Assembly: GCA_016169945.1 (NCBI GenBank)
Contig: JADLSH010000355.1
Span: 1,049,501 to 1,113,500 of the forward strand
Length of the DNA stretch: 64,000 bases
Source: Trachythela sp. YZ-2020
Taxonomy: Eukaryota > Cnidaria > Anthozoa > Malacalcyonacea > Clavulariidae
Direction: 5' to 3'
The notes under the pieces were generated by a model. The model was not told where the DNA came from. It saw nothing but the letters and a program-made list of their open reading frames with translations, and ran no database searches. The position numbers and the translations under genes were made by a program. Of the stretch, positions 10,201 through 22,900 are shown in pieces (the first letter of the stretch is position 1; every line of letters starts with the position of its first letter).

Positions 10201-12741
10201 TCATGACCACTTGAGACATGTCTGGTTTGATATTTGGTAGTGATGTATATTATTTTCATACCTTTAGTATTTCAAATCCAATAACTATTTCATCTAAAGC
10301 TCTTAGGTATCTTAAAACCTGAAAATGTAAAACAAGTTTATTTGAACCCATGCATTAAAACTGGCAAAACTTTGACTCCTAGAATGGCCCAAATAGTTTT
10401 CCACCTTTCCTCGGGTATAACGGTGTGGAGTTGATCTAGTTTTTCTGTTAAATCATTTTAACAGAAGTTTTTCTTAAATCATCTGGTGTTTAACCCATTA
10501 ACTAGCAGCACCCTACCACTGACGGGTAAAATCGTCTGGCACATTAGACAAAGTAAAATACTAAAGTAGGGCACATTGCAAGCTAATGGATTAAGACAGA
10601 CCAATCTAGAAAGGTAAGGTTGGCAGCATTATTATTATTATTACACACTTTATTTAAAGACGCTAGCCCCGACAACTATGTAAAAGTTGATTTCCACGGG
10701 AGGCGTCAATATAAAAATATTACATAGTAAAAAAAAGGAAGGATATAAAGAGGACATGCAACTATATACATAAATTATATACATTATCAAAACTGAGAAA
10801 TGAAGGCTACTGAAGATTACGGTGTGTCCCAGGTAGAGATATGACTTGGTTATTAACATCGAATATTTTGTTTGATACAATTTTTAAACGAGAAAACTGA
10901 TTGAGCTAGCTTAGCTTCAAGCGGGAGGTCATTCCACATAAAAGCCCCGCTGTATTTAAAGCTTCTTTTAAGAAATTCTCTTTTTGGCTTTGGAAGGGCC
11001 AGATCGGTTTGGGAATTTCTAAGATTATAATTATTTTGTAAAGTATTCCTACTTAAGAATGAATCTTTCAGGGTCGGTGCAGCACTATTGCTCAAGACTT
11101 TATATACGAATGTAGCCTTAGATAAGTACCATCGTGTTTCCAAATTTTCCCAGTCAAGAGATCGGAGAACGTCAGCAGATCTAATCTCATAACTGGCGCC
11201 AGTTATTATTCTGGCGGCCCGATTTTGGAACTTTTGTAATTTATCTCTCAGGGTTTTGTTACAGGTGCCCCAAAGAGGAGAGCAGTAATCGAAATAAGGC
11301 TGTACGAGCATTATAAATTGATATCAAGGTGTTTGCAGGAACATAGGGCTTAATACGCCTCAGAACCCCAATGCCAGCCCCGGCTTTTTTGCAAACCATT
11401 TCAATATGGTCGTCCCAACTCAATGTTTCATCAAGTTTAACTCCCAAACACGGGATTGAATGCACTCTAGGAATCAGTTGGTCATTAATCATTACGGGAA
11501 GATCATTGTCAATTTTAGCAAGGTTGTGATAGGATCCGACATACATTAATTTAGTTTTTGTTGAATGATGTTGCAGTTTGTTTTTGACGAGCCATTGACT
11601 AACATTGTTTAAGTCATGATTTAAATTAGCATTCAGTTCTGTACAGTCTTTTGCAGAAGAAAATATCTGTGAATCGTCAGCATATAAACAAGGGGTTGTC
11701 TTCTCAAGACAATCAGGCAAATCATTTATATAAAGTAAGAACAATAGGGGGCCCAATATGGATCCTTGAGGAACCCCACATACAATCCTTTTTGGAGCTG
11801 ACATTTCGCCATTAACAAATGACATCTGTTCCCTGTCAGAAAGATAGGACTCGAACAGATTTAATTCAATATTTGAAATCCCAAATTGTTCTTTCATTTT
11901 GCGCAGTAGAATGTTATGATTAATAGAGTCAAAAGCTTTTCGGATATCAACAAAAACAACACCATTCAATTCACCATTGTCCATGCTCTCATACCATGCA
12001 TCACACATCTGAATGAGAGCTGCCAGAGTAGAATTTTTAGGGCGGAACCCAAATTGATGTTTTGAGAGTAGAGAATTGGCGTTCAGAGAATTGGCGTTCA
12101 TTAAGGTTGGGCACATTGCAGCTTAATGGGTTAACTAGAAACATGGGTAGATAATCATTAACACCCTATTTATATAGCCTGCAACAACCCAATTGCAGTG
12201 TTATTATATCTATGTCTAAAACAGATTTTAATATATTCCAAAATATAATCTTTGTTTAGGACAATAACCAATTTATAAATACAATATATAATTTGCTCAG
12301 TGACCTATAAAAGCAAGAGTTATTGTGACCGATCAAATGCATTTCTATGTAACATTACGGTGTATATCAAATCCATAATTATGCTAGCCTAGTTATTGAC
12401 ACAAATATTTATAAACAACGTTCAACCTTCAAATATATTAAAACTAAACCTTTCATATACACAAAATGCTATTAAATTTAACCAAATCAAACATATATAA
12501 TAACTTTATAGTGATACATGTTAAAACAAGACACAATTTACGAACAAAATTAATCAACTTTTGCCAGCCATGACGATTTAAAACCCAAAATCAAACAGTA
12601 AAATCGAATACTACCAAATGTAAACAAAAACAATTTAGAACATTTCTAGGAACATATTTCCAAACCGACCTTATCCTCGTCTAGTGAATCGTCGTCTAGT
12701 TTTTTCTTGACTTTTAAGATCGTCGATTCTCCAGCATCCAT
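4296..12741 (-). CDS. ELOA: Elongin A, transcription elongation factor, complete, 13 exons
   Basis: Exons: 12670-12741 (ATG), 10262-10318, 8936-9238, 7949-8177, 7398-7493, 7176-7229, 7000-7054, 6882-6924, 6693-6794, 6497-6575, 5445-5651, 4460-4508, 4296-4383 (stop). The sum is 1434 nt, 477 residues. The TFIIS N-domain spans exons 1-3: VLRYLRALDEIVIGFEILK, STGIGKSVNNVRKRGG, LVKKWKGLVPVE. Exons 5-9 give the Elongin A domain: KTQVFSGKRAANRSG, then LFDTGGVPFDILEPVLAKCT, then LLWKIHCQRDFKE. Exon 11 has RQVKLAYVHTQAKAPPQVRR. Elongin A is known to stimulate RNA polymerase II with Elongins B/C and to act as a Cullin-5 substrate receptor for stalled polymerase. The protein is shorter than human ELOA (about 770 aa); the missing length is the variable middle. 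Intron 1 contains a LINE fragment. The last exon has a weak acceptor and is the least certain. Confidence 0.92.
4545..4636. repeat. (CAAA)n simple repeat
   Basis: Imperfect AAAC/AAAT tetranucleotide run in ELOA intron 11. Short poly-C runs occur nearby at 5363-5378. Confidence 0.85.
4877..5398. mobile_element. Non-coding DNA transposon with GGGAGC-type TIRs
   Basis: The left end AGGGAGCATGCATTCATAAT and the right end ATTATGAACGCTCCCT form imperfect terminal inverted repeats about 520 bp apart in ELOA intron 11. The inside is non-coding and has a poly-C run near the right end. Superfamily not determined. Confidence 0.6.
5680..6365 (-). repeat. SINE-tail satellite array, about six units, in ELOA intron 10
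   Basis: Reverse orientation. Units start at repeated TTTATACTGGATAGCTCTAT and end CTACAGGAGGAAACC, with ~115-bp period and few substitutions between units. Confidence 0.88.
7550..7830 (-). mobile_element. SINE with two tail units in ELOA intron 4
   Basis: Tail units (7550-7695) run directly into the SINE body: GGAGTACCTGGAGAAAACCT, then GGTGTTTGGTAGAGTCAAAC, then GCTGGAATCGAACG, whose complement is a tRNA B-box-like GTTCGATTCC. The copy shows that the satellite unit is the 3' tail of the SINE. Confidence 0.75.
8220..8620. repeat. Degenerate CAACGCAACT minisatellite interrupted by a MITE
   Basis: Ten-base-like motif CAACGCAACT/CAACGTAACT repeats imperfectly at 8220-8285 and 8437-8620 in ELOA intron 3. 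The gap between the two parts is an inserted palindromic element. Confidence 0.75.
8298..8437. mobile_element. Palindromic MITE, TIR TTGCGATTTGTCGGGCCGAT
   Basis: TTGCGATTTGTCGGGCCGATTT near 8299 pairs with AAATCGGGCCGACAAATCGCA near 8416-8436. It interrupts the CAACGCAACT minisatellite, so it is the younger of the two. Confidence 0.8.
10494..10595. mobile_element. MITE fragment, ACCCATTAA / TTAATGGGT family
   Basis: Starts AACCCATTAACTAGCAGC and ends TTGCAAGCTAATGGATTAA, containing TACCACTGACGGGTAAAATC and AAAGTAAAATACTAAAGTAG. Related copies occur near 5235-5335, 37905-37975, 41826-41900 and 47385-47475. A similar end (GCACATTGCAGCTTAATGGG) lies at 12111-12130 beside the LINE. Confidence 0.55.
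10626..12116 (-). pseudogene. 5'-truncated non-LTR retrotransposon with one frameshift
   Basis: Translation from 12116 gives a reverse-transcriptase core: SKHQFGFRPKNST, AFDSINHNILLRKM, GVPQGSILGPLLFLLYINDL and the catalytic box LYADDSQIF. After TLISIYNA (about 11300) the reading continues in another frame as LVQPYFDYCSPLWG down to 10853, so one frameshift separates the two parts. The 3' end carries an (ATT)n tract (10628-10643), complement of a TAA-type tail. The RT and the PYFDYCSPLW motif fit the Jockey/CR1/L2 lineages of LINEs. Endonuclease and 5' end are missing. It lies in ELOA intron 1 in the same orientation as the gene. Confidence 0.9.
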
Positions 12742-13976
12742 GATGTGTGGAAACTCAAAACAAAAGGCGAAATCTGTGCGAGAATAAATGCAGATTTATG
12801 GGGTTTAATCAGGTTTAATCTTCGAGTATCTTTTCTCTGACTCGTTATTTATTACTTCCTGTATAGGACTTCCGCCAGCAAGCACATCCGGTGAGGGCAT
12901 TAGCATTTTTTGCGCCAGCTTTGCGCAAAATTTTGCCCGTTATTAGTATTGACAGCAATTCATCGGGAAAATTCTGATAATGTAAGCATAGAAAGGAACA
13001 AAAGTAACGGAAATTCGAGTGAAAACCTAAAATACATATTTAAGACCTAACCGGGGCATACAATGTAGGTAATTGCAAAAAATCCAACCATATCTCAAAT
13101 TGGTTCATAAAATTTAATACAATTTACAATTACAGATTTTTTTTTCATTACAACTCTGAGTTGATAAAATTAACACTATTACATACGGACTTAAAAACCT
13201 TTAAAAGTAATTAAAAACAGATAAAACAAGTGTTTAGACTTTCTTGTCAGTTTTGTCTGGCTATGTCACAGGAAGCAATTTTTTTATGCAAGCCTGCGCA
13301 CGAATTTCTGTACAAGTGCATGTTATGTAGAAATGTAAATGTAAACAGTGAACATAGCCCGCGCCCGCGGCCCGTAAAATTAACACTATTACATACGGAC
13401 TTAAAACCTTAAAAAAAATTAAAAAAAACAGATAAAACAAGTGTAGACTTTTTCTGTCGTGTTTGTTCGGCTATATGAATCTTAGCATTTTTTTGCAAGC
13501 CTGGCCGGCAACGCACTTCCTAAAGCCCCATGTTGTATGAATGTACGCATAGAAAAACAGTGAACATGGGCCGCGTTTCACTCCACCGATATTATCATTC
13601 TCATTCATTTCTTTATTGCCTTCTGGGCATGTTTAGGAAGAAAAATATCGGCAAAGTAAAACGAGATTCATGCTCACAATTTCTCTTCGACTATACGTTT
13701 TACCTAACATCGCTCTCTGTCCGAAATCGCGTTGAAAGTTGCAGCAAAAATCGCCTCGTGTGACATAACATTTACATAAAAAGCAGGACGCATCGCTATT
13801 TCAAATTTCTGTTTCTCTTGTAGCTTGGCAACCGAATGGTTTTTGGGTCAGTTCGTGTTCAGGATATGCAATGGCTTCTACTGCGTACATTCTTTTCAGC
13901 ACCGATTAAGTGAATCTCTCTCCACAGGTTTGAAACGCCACTAAATTTAATACTTTTGTGATCTGTATTCTATATT
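12742..13976. other. ELOA-SNTG intergenic region with a ~211-bp tandem duplication
   Basis: No coding exon seen. AAAATTAACACTATTACATA recurs at about 13165 and 13376, and the following ~200 bp is repeated with ~20% divergence, both copies ending near AAACAGTGAACATRGSCCGC. The region should contain the ELOA promoter and the SNTG 3' end. Confidence 0.55.
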
Positions 13977-16900
13977 CTACATATTCTTCAAAAACGCAGG
14001 ATCGATATCCGCTAATTTGGCGGAATAAAATGACAGTAGAGCCAACATGACCTCGCGCATATTTGCAAAGTCAATTACCTAAAAAAAGTAAACAAATGTC
14101 AAACGTGGTGGTCCAGTGTAGGTAGTATTCTATAAGAAGCTGCCGTGGTTTGTGTCTGAACTACCTGAAAAAGATTAAGTAATGCTGGGTGAAATGTCCA
14201 TATGAGTAAAATGTCCGTATGGGTAAAATGTCCGTATGGGTAAAATGTCCATATGGGTAAAATGTCCATATGGGTAAAATGTCCATATGGGTAAAATGTC
14301 CATATGGGTGAAGTGTCCATATGGGCAAAATGTCCATATGGGTAAAGTGTCCATATGGGCAAAATGTCCATATGGGTAAAATGTCCATATGGGTAAAATG
14401 TCCGTATGGGTAAAATGTATGTATGGGTAAAATGTCCATTTGGGCAAAATGTCCATATGGGTAAAATGTTCATATGGGTAAAATGTCCATATGGGTAAAA
14501 TGTCCATATGGGTAAAATGTCCCTATGTATCCATGTCTGTATGGCTGAACGACTAAGAAAAATATAGCACGTATGGCCTTCTTACTATTTCCTCCACTGG
14601 ACCAGTTTCCGGTCGAAGAAGTAAAGTAAGTTTTGTGTTGCCATCGTCGGATGAGCTACGAAGCTGAGAGAACTTGTAGTCCCACAGCAGCGTCTAGAAA
14701 GGGTTAGAAAGTGGGCTTCAGTAAACATTACACGGCAGCAGATGGTGGTCAACTTCAGAAATGTTGACACTTATAGGAGCAAGAAAATTCAACTACATCT
14801 TTCAATTCTATCTATTTGCCTCCAAATACAAGACAACAACAACAACAACAAATTTTATTAAGCACTATTAAATAACAGTATAGTGCAGGCCAACTGTAAT
14901 AACCATAGGGGCTAATCGAGACAGTTGACCTTTAAATCGACAAGTATATAAACATAAAGCACAAAAAGGCAGATTTGACAAAATACAAACAATTAACTAA
15001 AGCTCAACTAACTACAACAAAAAGTACATCTTACAAACTAAACAATGTATGACCCATTTACTAAAAATATCAATTTACCTTTTCATCATAACCAGAAATT
15101 ACTTGTTGTTTTAATTTACGTTTGAAAGATAATTTACTAAGAGATTTTAGCGATTCGTTAATATCATTCCAGGGTTTTGGTCCAAAAAATTTAATATTGA
15201 ATTTTCCATAGTTGGTACGAATTTTGGGAAGAGAAAAACTAGAGAAAATCATATACTTTCTTTCATATATTTGTCAGTGCATAAACTTTACAAAATATTA
15301 CCTTATCATCACCAGTGTATAATTTCAAACCTTCTTCAATGTCCAAATGTAATCTGACTCTTGTTCCTTTCCATGACCCAGGGTAGATCTTCACCTTCGC
15401 TGTTTTCACGGTCATACGGACAGAGTTTATTATTTTTGTTGTCCAATCCAACAAATCTCCATGCGTATCTAAAATAACACGCCATCGCTTGTCTTAGGAT
15501 TGGCTTTAGTATCGCCTCCTCTAAATAATTCAGTCTTAAGCCCCAGTTAAATGAGAGTTGCAACTCTCGCTCGCGTTTGACCACCAACTCTCATGCACTC
15601 TCATCAACTCTCATCAACTCTCATCAACTCTCATCGACTCTCATCGACTCTCATCAACTCTCATCGACTCTCATCGACTCTCATCAACTCTCATCGACTC
15701 TCATCAATCGACTCTCATCAATCGACTCTCATCAATCGACTCTCATCAATCGACTCTCATCGACTCTCGTCGACTCTCCTCAACTCTCATCAACTCTCAT
15801 CAACTCTCATGCACTCTCATGCACTCTCATGCACTCTCATGCACTCTCATCAACTCTCATCAACTCTCATGCACTCTCATCAACTCTTATGCACTCTCAT
15901 CAACTCTCATCAACTCTCATGCACTCTCATCAACTCTCATGCACTCTCATCAACTCTCATGCACTCTCATCAACTCTTATGCACTCTCATCAACTCTCAT
16001 GCACTCTCATCAACTCTCATCAACTCTCATCAACTCTCATGCACTCTCATCAACTCTCATGCACTCTCATCAACTCTCATCAACTCTTATGCACTCTCAT
16101 CAACTCTCATCAACTCTCATGCACTCTCATGCACTCTCATCAACTCTCATCAACTCTCATGCACTCTCATCAACTCTTATGCACTCTCATCAACTCTCAT
16201 CAACTCTCGTGCACTCTCATCAACTCTCATGCACTCTCATCAACTCTCATGCACTCTCATCAACTCTTATGCACTCTCATCAACTCTCATGCACTCTCAT
16301 CAACTCTCATGCACTCTCATCAACTCTCATCAACTCTTATGCACTCTCATCAACTCTCATCAACTCTCATGCACTTTCATCAACTTTGAGCTGGTTCAAA
16401 TACTGATGAGAATTGATGAGAGTTTTGATCGTTCAGACTAGTGTTTTGCACTTTCTATAAGAATTAGCTTAGCAAAATAACACGTTAAGACTGTGCCCAT
16501 AACAAGAAAAGCTTAAAATAATAAAGAAGGAAATCTAAACACTTTCAGTTTACCAAAATTTTAGAATTATTCTCACTATGATCCGTTTCATCGGAGATCA
16601 TTTTTTTGACTAGTTTGACCAATTTACATTCTCATTAAATCAATTTTCAAAATTTAAAGACCACTTTGCCCGCGGCCTAAATATCGTAAAAAGCCGCCCG
16701 CTCGTGTAGCCAATCAAATTGCAGGAAATTACAAAATAACACTTCCGGACCGAAAGTAAAAAAATAGTATAAAGTTTACGTACCAACTCCGAAATAGTGT
16801 TTCTTCTTCTGAGTATTTTCGATGGTAAAACAATGTCTTCTTTTGTCGAGCAGATCATCTTGCTAAATATTGTCAAGCACACGGTGAAGATAAATATAGT

Positions 16901-19900
16901 AAGAGGGACATCTCTAATTAGGGGATAATATCTCGAACGTCTGATGCCATCTCGGTTTAGCCTTAGTTTATTATTGATGGTAGCTAATTTTATCGGAGAA
17001 AGTACTATATTAAAACCATAATGGGCTGAGCCGAGTCAGCCGACTTTAGTAATTCATGGCTCATCACATAATGATTTCGCCTTTTATGCAGATATTTTGC
17101 AGGCACATTTTCAAATAGTTTTAGCGGTAGCAGGCACACAAAAAAGTTATTGACCCCTGCAAGAGTTGCCTGAGTACCCGGAGAAAACCTGCGGTGTTTG
17201 GTAGAGTCAAACTGGAAGCATTCTTCTCACATGTGACTGAGGTGAAATTATACTCAGACAACTGCATATTGCAGGAATTGAACCACAGTCACAGAGATAA
17301 AAGGCACATGCACTAACCACTGTAGTTCCAGCTTCCAGGCGCTCACCTTACAAACATTATGTTCAATCTCGATCAACGAATACGCGAATTCTTGTCTTGA
17401 CCAATCTCGCACTGAACTCTAAAACATGCAAAGCAGTAGATATTCTGAATGATCTATTATGAGGTCCTGACAAGTCACAAGTACAAAATGATCCTTTTAC
17501 TTACAGGTGCTCGATCAAACAAAAGTATCTCAGTTCCTTTGATTGCTAACATTTTTCTATACCAGGTTTGTCGTTGCCCTCTTTGATAGCATCGCTCCCA
17601 CACCCAGTTCATAAACACGAGCTGAAATCAACAAATTGAAACATATATTAACTAGGCTTAACTAAACTAACTTTATTTATACTGGATAGCTCTATCAGTT
17701 CTAAATTGTTCTTCCTAGAGGTCCAGTAATGACCATCTCTTATTGATCCAGTGTTACTACAGGAGGAAACCAAAACTAAACTAACTATATTTATACTGGA
17801 TAGCTCTATCAGTTCTAAACTGTTCTCCCTAGAGGTCCAGTAAGAGTCATCCCTTATTGATCCAGTGTTACTACAGGAGGAAACCAAAACTAAACTAACT
17901 ATATTTATACTGGATAGCTCTATCAATTCTAAACTATTCTTCCTCGAACATAATTTTGTTTGTCATCTTTACCTGTTCGTCCTCAGGAAGAGTGGAATTT
18001 AACGATCTGATCTGTTAAAGACATAAAATGATCATAATTATACAGCGCCCATTGATCCATCTGGATGAACTTGAGCAATGAAAAGATACTTCGTCTGATA
18101 ATTCATCTGTGTATAAACGCAGACGAATGTAGCAGGCAGTTTAGTTTGATGACCTACCATTTGTCTTGCGGAGATAATGATGTTGTTCTTGACAGCTTTA
18201 TACCAAACAGTCAGGTCCTCAGGTTGATTACTAAACAACGTTACCGCTACCTTGCTGTCTTTAGAGATCACTTCAAAACCATCTCTGAATAAAAAGGATA
18301 CATTTATCCAGGGTTTCATTCCTATGCCTTGCACTTCGCTGACAATAATTGCACTTCAGTCACATGTGAGAAGAGTGCTTCCAGTTTGACTCTACCAAAC
18401 ACCACAGATTTTCTCCAGGTACTCTGGTTTCCTCCTGTAGTAACACTGGATCAACAAGAGAAGACTCTTACTGGACCTCTAGGGAGAACAGTTTAGAACT
18501 GATAGAGCTATCCAGTATAAATAAAGTTAGTTTAGTTTAGGTTTCCTCCTGTAGTAACACTGGATCAATAAGAGATGAACCTTACTGGACTTCTAGGAAG
18601 AACAGTTTAGAACTGATAGAGCTATTCAGTATAAATAAAGTTAGTTTAGTTTAGGTTTCCTCCTGTAGTAACACTGGATCAATAAGAGATGACCCTTGCT
18701 GGACCTCTAGAGAGAACAGTTTAGAACTGATTGAGTTATCCAGTATACATAAAGTTAGTTTATGGATCTCTAGGAAGAACAGTTTAGAACTGATAGAGCT
18801 ATCCAGTATAAATAAAGTTAGTTTAGTTTAGGGTTTCCACTTGTAGTAACACTGGATCAATAAGTGATGACTCTTACTGGACCTCCAGGAAGAACAGTTT
18901 AGAACTGATAGAGCTATCAAGTTGTCTTAGTTTAGAACAGATAGACACCTTAATGTGTCCTCTCCTGTCTTGTATTGTGATAGCGAGGCCATATCAAGAG
19001 GGATTGTAATTTCCTCCACCGCAGCTTCACTCATTGACGACGAAGAACGGTTGGATGATGTCTCTGGAGACTGCATTTAAAATATGAAACACATTGGTAA
19101 TTAATATTTTCAACAAACACTTGAATTTGAAAGCTGCATTATTTCATAGTAAATATACACGGTACCTTGTCAGATGATTCCATTTCATTTGTGTATGTCG
19201 ACTCTTGTGTTTCTTCCTTTCCTAAAAGTGTTTTGGTGAAATTCACAGGGATGGATTTACTGGAGGGTGCAGGGGGGTGCATAACCCTCCTAGCCTTGGC
19301 CAAAGGGGTGCAAGAGGGGTGCCAATTCCCATATCTTCGACAGGGCATTTATCAAACAAAAATATAATATTGGGCCATTGATTGGCGTTTTTTGACCATC
19401 TAGGCCATCTTTTGTTTAAAACATTTTCTGACAAGATAACTCTCTTGACCCTGTAGGGGGTCCTCAGTGATGATTCACCCTGTCTTGGTCGTCGACCACA
19501 CCCTGCTTCATGACCAAAACCTGCTTAGCACCCCCCCCTATCAACTCAAGCTGGACCATCCCTGGAAATTCATACAGTTAAATAACATACACCCAGTTAA
19601 CCCTGATACGATCCTCTTGAAACACCAGACACATTTAATACAGTACGTACAGACTTACTGACTTAGTGCTTACCTACTGAAGCTGCCTGTCTGAGATAGG
19701 GAGTAACTAAGAATAAACAAATAAGACAATTTGAAATGATTGATGTTGACTAAAAATGGGCTTTCAAAATGATTTGAAGTAGGTGGCTGCCCCCCAAAAA
19801 ATAGCAGTCTGTGACTAATAGTGATCTCGAAAGTCAAAAAAGTAAAAAATCTAGATTAAAGTAGCTGAAAGCTAACTCATGTATTTGTTACTTTAAATTT

Positions 19901-22900
19901 TAATTAATCTTCCAATATTAAAGGTGAGCAGACCGTGTTATAAATTCCGATTTGCTTTTATTTTTGCTCTGACCAGATGGAAGCAGCCACGGCAGCAAAA
20001 CTTAAAGTAGCCAGCGGAACTCCTGCGGCCGCCTGCTTATTTTGAAAGCCCTGATTATACAATTGTAATAATAATTAAATAGTCACTCATTACATACCTG
20101 CTTTTAAATGCTTTACAACTAGAGTCACACATTCTCCACCATTTTTTAATGCTTCCACCTGGAAAATACACATTGTTTGTTCATGCACCACCTATGATAT
20201 ACGGTAAAGATTATATCCACCAAAAAATGGGGAAGCTATTGCAGCTTACCACGTCGTCATGTGTTGCACTTCGCATATCTTTGCCATCAACCTGATTTGA
20301 AAAATATATATTGAAGTATTTATATGAAACAAAATTCATGTACATAGTTTTATTACTGAATCTTAGAATTCTATGCTTGGAGATGAACAAAATCAGATTA
20401 CCTTAAGAATGATATCACCAATGTTCAACTGTCCACACTTGTCAGCTAAATTTAACAATGAACAAAGCTTAACCATCACAAGAGGGCTAGCGATATGGTT
20501 GTGATTGTCAATCGAACAAGATTCCCAAAATTTGGAGCGTTTAGGCATTTAGCATACCTGCTTGACCTTGGTATATTTTTGAAATAAGTACTGGAATTTT
20601 GTTTTCTGAACCACCCTGAAATTAGAAACATCAATGTCATGGAGTTGAATACAGTGGTATAGGAACTGGTGGGAATGGGGGCATATACCCCCCCCCCCCT
20701 TTGCCCTTTTCTCCAGCTAAAAAAAGAGAAACGTGCCTGTCTTTTGATATAGAAGAGGTGTCCTTAAGACAAAGTGCCCCTCCAACTTCATGCTATTTCC
20801 AACACCTATGACCAGTTCCAATGGGGGGTGGCACCCACAGTGGCTTCTGCAGCAGCGTGGTAGATTGACTTACTTACCTTTACACTTATTCCCAAGCCGC
20901 TGGACTCTCGTTTTAACAGAACTGTTCTTTCCTACACCAAGTAAATTTAAACTAAGTTATATTAGATTACCCTACTCCAGGTTGGCTCCACAGGCAAGCT
21001 GAAAAACTGCTTGACCATGGTGGGAATTGATCCTGCAATCTTAATGGTTTGCTAGACCTTGTAGCTCAGCAAAGCACAAGTTGCAGATTCAATTCATACC
21101 GCTGTTAAGCAATTTTTCTGTTTGTCCAATTTTTCTACTTGAAGTAGCATTATCTAAATATATAATCGATCCCAGTTCTAAATTCTAATCCCAGAATCAC
21201 TAGACATTATGTTGAAGTCAATCACACTCTATAAATTAAACACACCTTCTCTGCTGGATCCTTGCTGGCATGGCTGTTTGATGGTGACGTACCCTGGATT
21301 AAACCAAGACAGAGTGGTTAGTGCATATCGCCTTTCACCTTTGCAATCGGGGTTTGATCATTGCAATATGCAGTTGTCTGATAAACATTTCATCTTAGTC
21401 GCATGTGAGAAGAGTGCTTCCAGTTTGACAAACATCGCTGGTTTTCTCTGCGTATTCCAGTTTTCTTCAGTACTAATACGGACTAATAATCTATCAATAG
21501 GCCCCCAGGGGTCTAATCTAAATATAACATGCTTGTTATGTCAATGTGAAGCATGGAAACTAGTTAAAAAGGACTTCATACATTTGTTATCAATTTGCTC
21601 AACGTATTAGCCATCCAACACAATTTAATCACAACTGCTTTAATTCCTGCTATATCACACACAGCAATGGCCTCAAACCAAATAACAGATAGGCTTAAAC
21701 TAATGTCACATTCAATTGCAACCTCAATATATAATAGTATTATAGCTTATCTGATTGCAAGATCTGATAAAATTAGCATCATAAACATTATATTCCCTTG
21801 ATTAGATGAGACCTCGGCTGGGTGTCAACAGTTGCTTGTTTATAATAACACACCTACTTTGTAGCACACTTGGTGATTATATACTGCATATCAATTCAAG
21901 CTAGCAATCGCCTAGCAGTAGCACGTTACTCTGGTTTTAAGTAAATGAATGCAAAGCCCAGTTGAATTACATTCACAACCCAATGTTTCGATGATCTAAA
22001 GTCACACTGTACCCCCTTATATACTCGAGGGATGATGTCATCTGGACCAGTCCGACTGTCCATATAAAATATAGAGTAACTTGCAGACATGTTCTTATTC
22101 ACAAGAGCTTAGACGTCTTTGCTATAAATAACACTGAACCCCCATGGTTGAAAATTTCTAATAGCAATGGAAGGGAGATCTCACTAGCTAAGCATGTTAA
22201 CCCGCTAACAAGATTTAAGGCTGGCCCTTCTGTCCAATTAACGGACCTGAGTCCAGAATCTGACAATAATGTTAGTACTCTATATTCTGGCTATGATTGC
22301 ATACGATTGGCCTGATATCCTGGGGCCGGTTGTTCAAAAGCCAGTTAGCCTAACCTTAAGTTAACAAAAATCTTCAATCAAACTTCACAACAACTTGTTT
22401 ATATAAAAGTTGAATATGTTTTTCCAGAAATATTTCCTGGATCAATAGTTTTATTTTCTAAAGTTTTGAAACAAACGGCCATGCAGAAATACATAACACA
22501 AAAACAGCGGGTTAAAATTTAACCCAAGCTTTGAACAACCGCCCCAGGTGATCTGGCCAAGCAAAGGGCCTGGAGCAACAGAATTACAGAATAGAAATCC
22601 ATTTTGCTGTATTTATAAATATACACTTGTGTCTTTCTGTTTCTTTTATGAAACTATTTTTAACTTTGTCAATATGTTTAACGATAAAAACCACAAGTCC
22701 ATGACAAATTTAGTAACAAAATGAAATACATTTCACGAGATATTTAGCAAATTTGAGCACATTTTTTACTGCAATTAATACTATACGCCAATTTACGAAC
22801 ATTATGCTTTTATATAAATAAACAAAGAACAAGATTATTACTAATGCAATTACAATAACAACTTTAGAGTTGCTGTTTAAAAAATACACGTCGATATTAC

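Noticed and set aside
14099..14507. Three minus-strand frames with His/Ile/Leu-Pro repeats
   Set aside because: Created by the 17-bp ATGGGTAAAATGTCCAT minisatellite in SNTG intron 17.
15558..16441. Three overlapping forward open frames of 270-282 codons (Ser/His/Leu-rich)
   Set aside because: They are produced by a 10-bp repeat that lacks stop codons in every frame, inside an SNTG intron. No codon bias, start context or homology.
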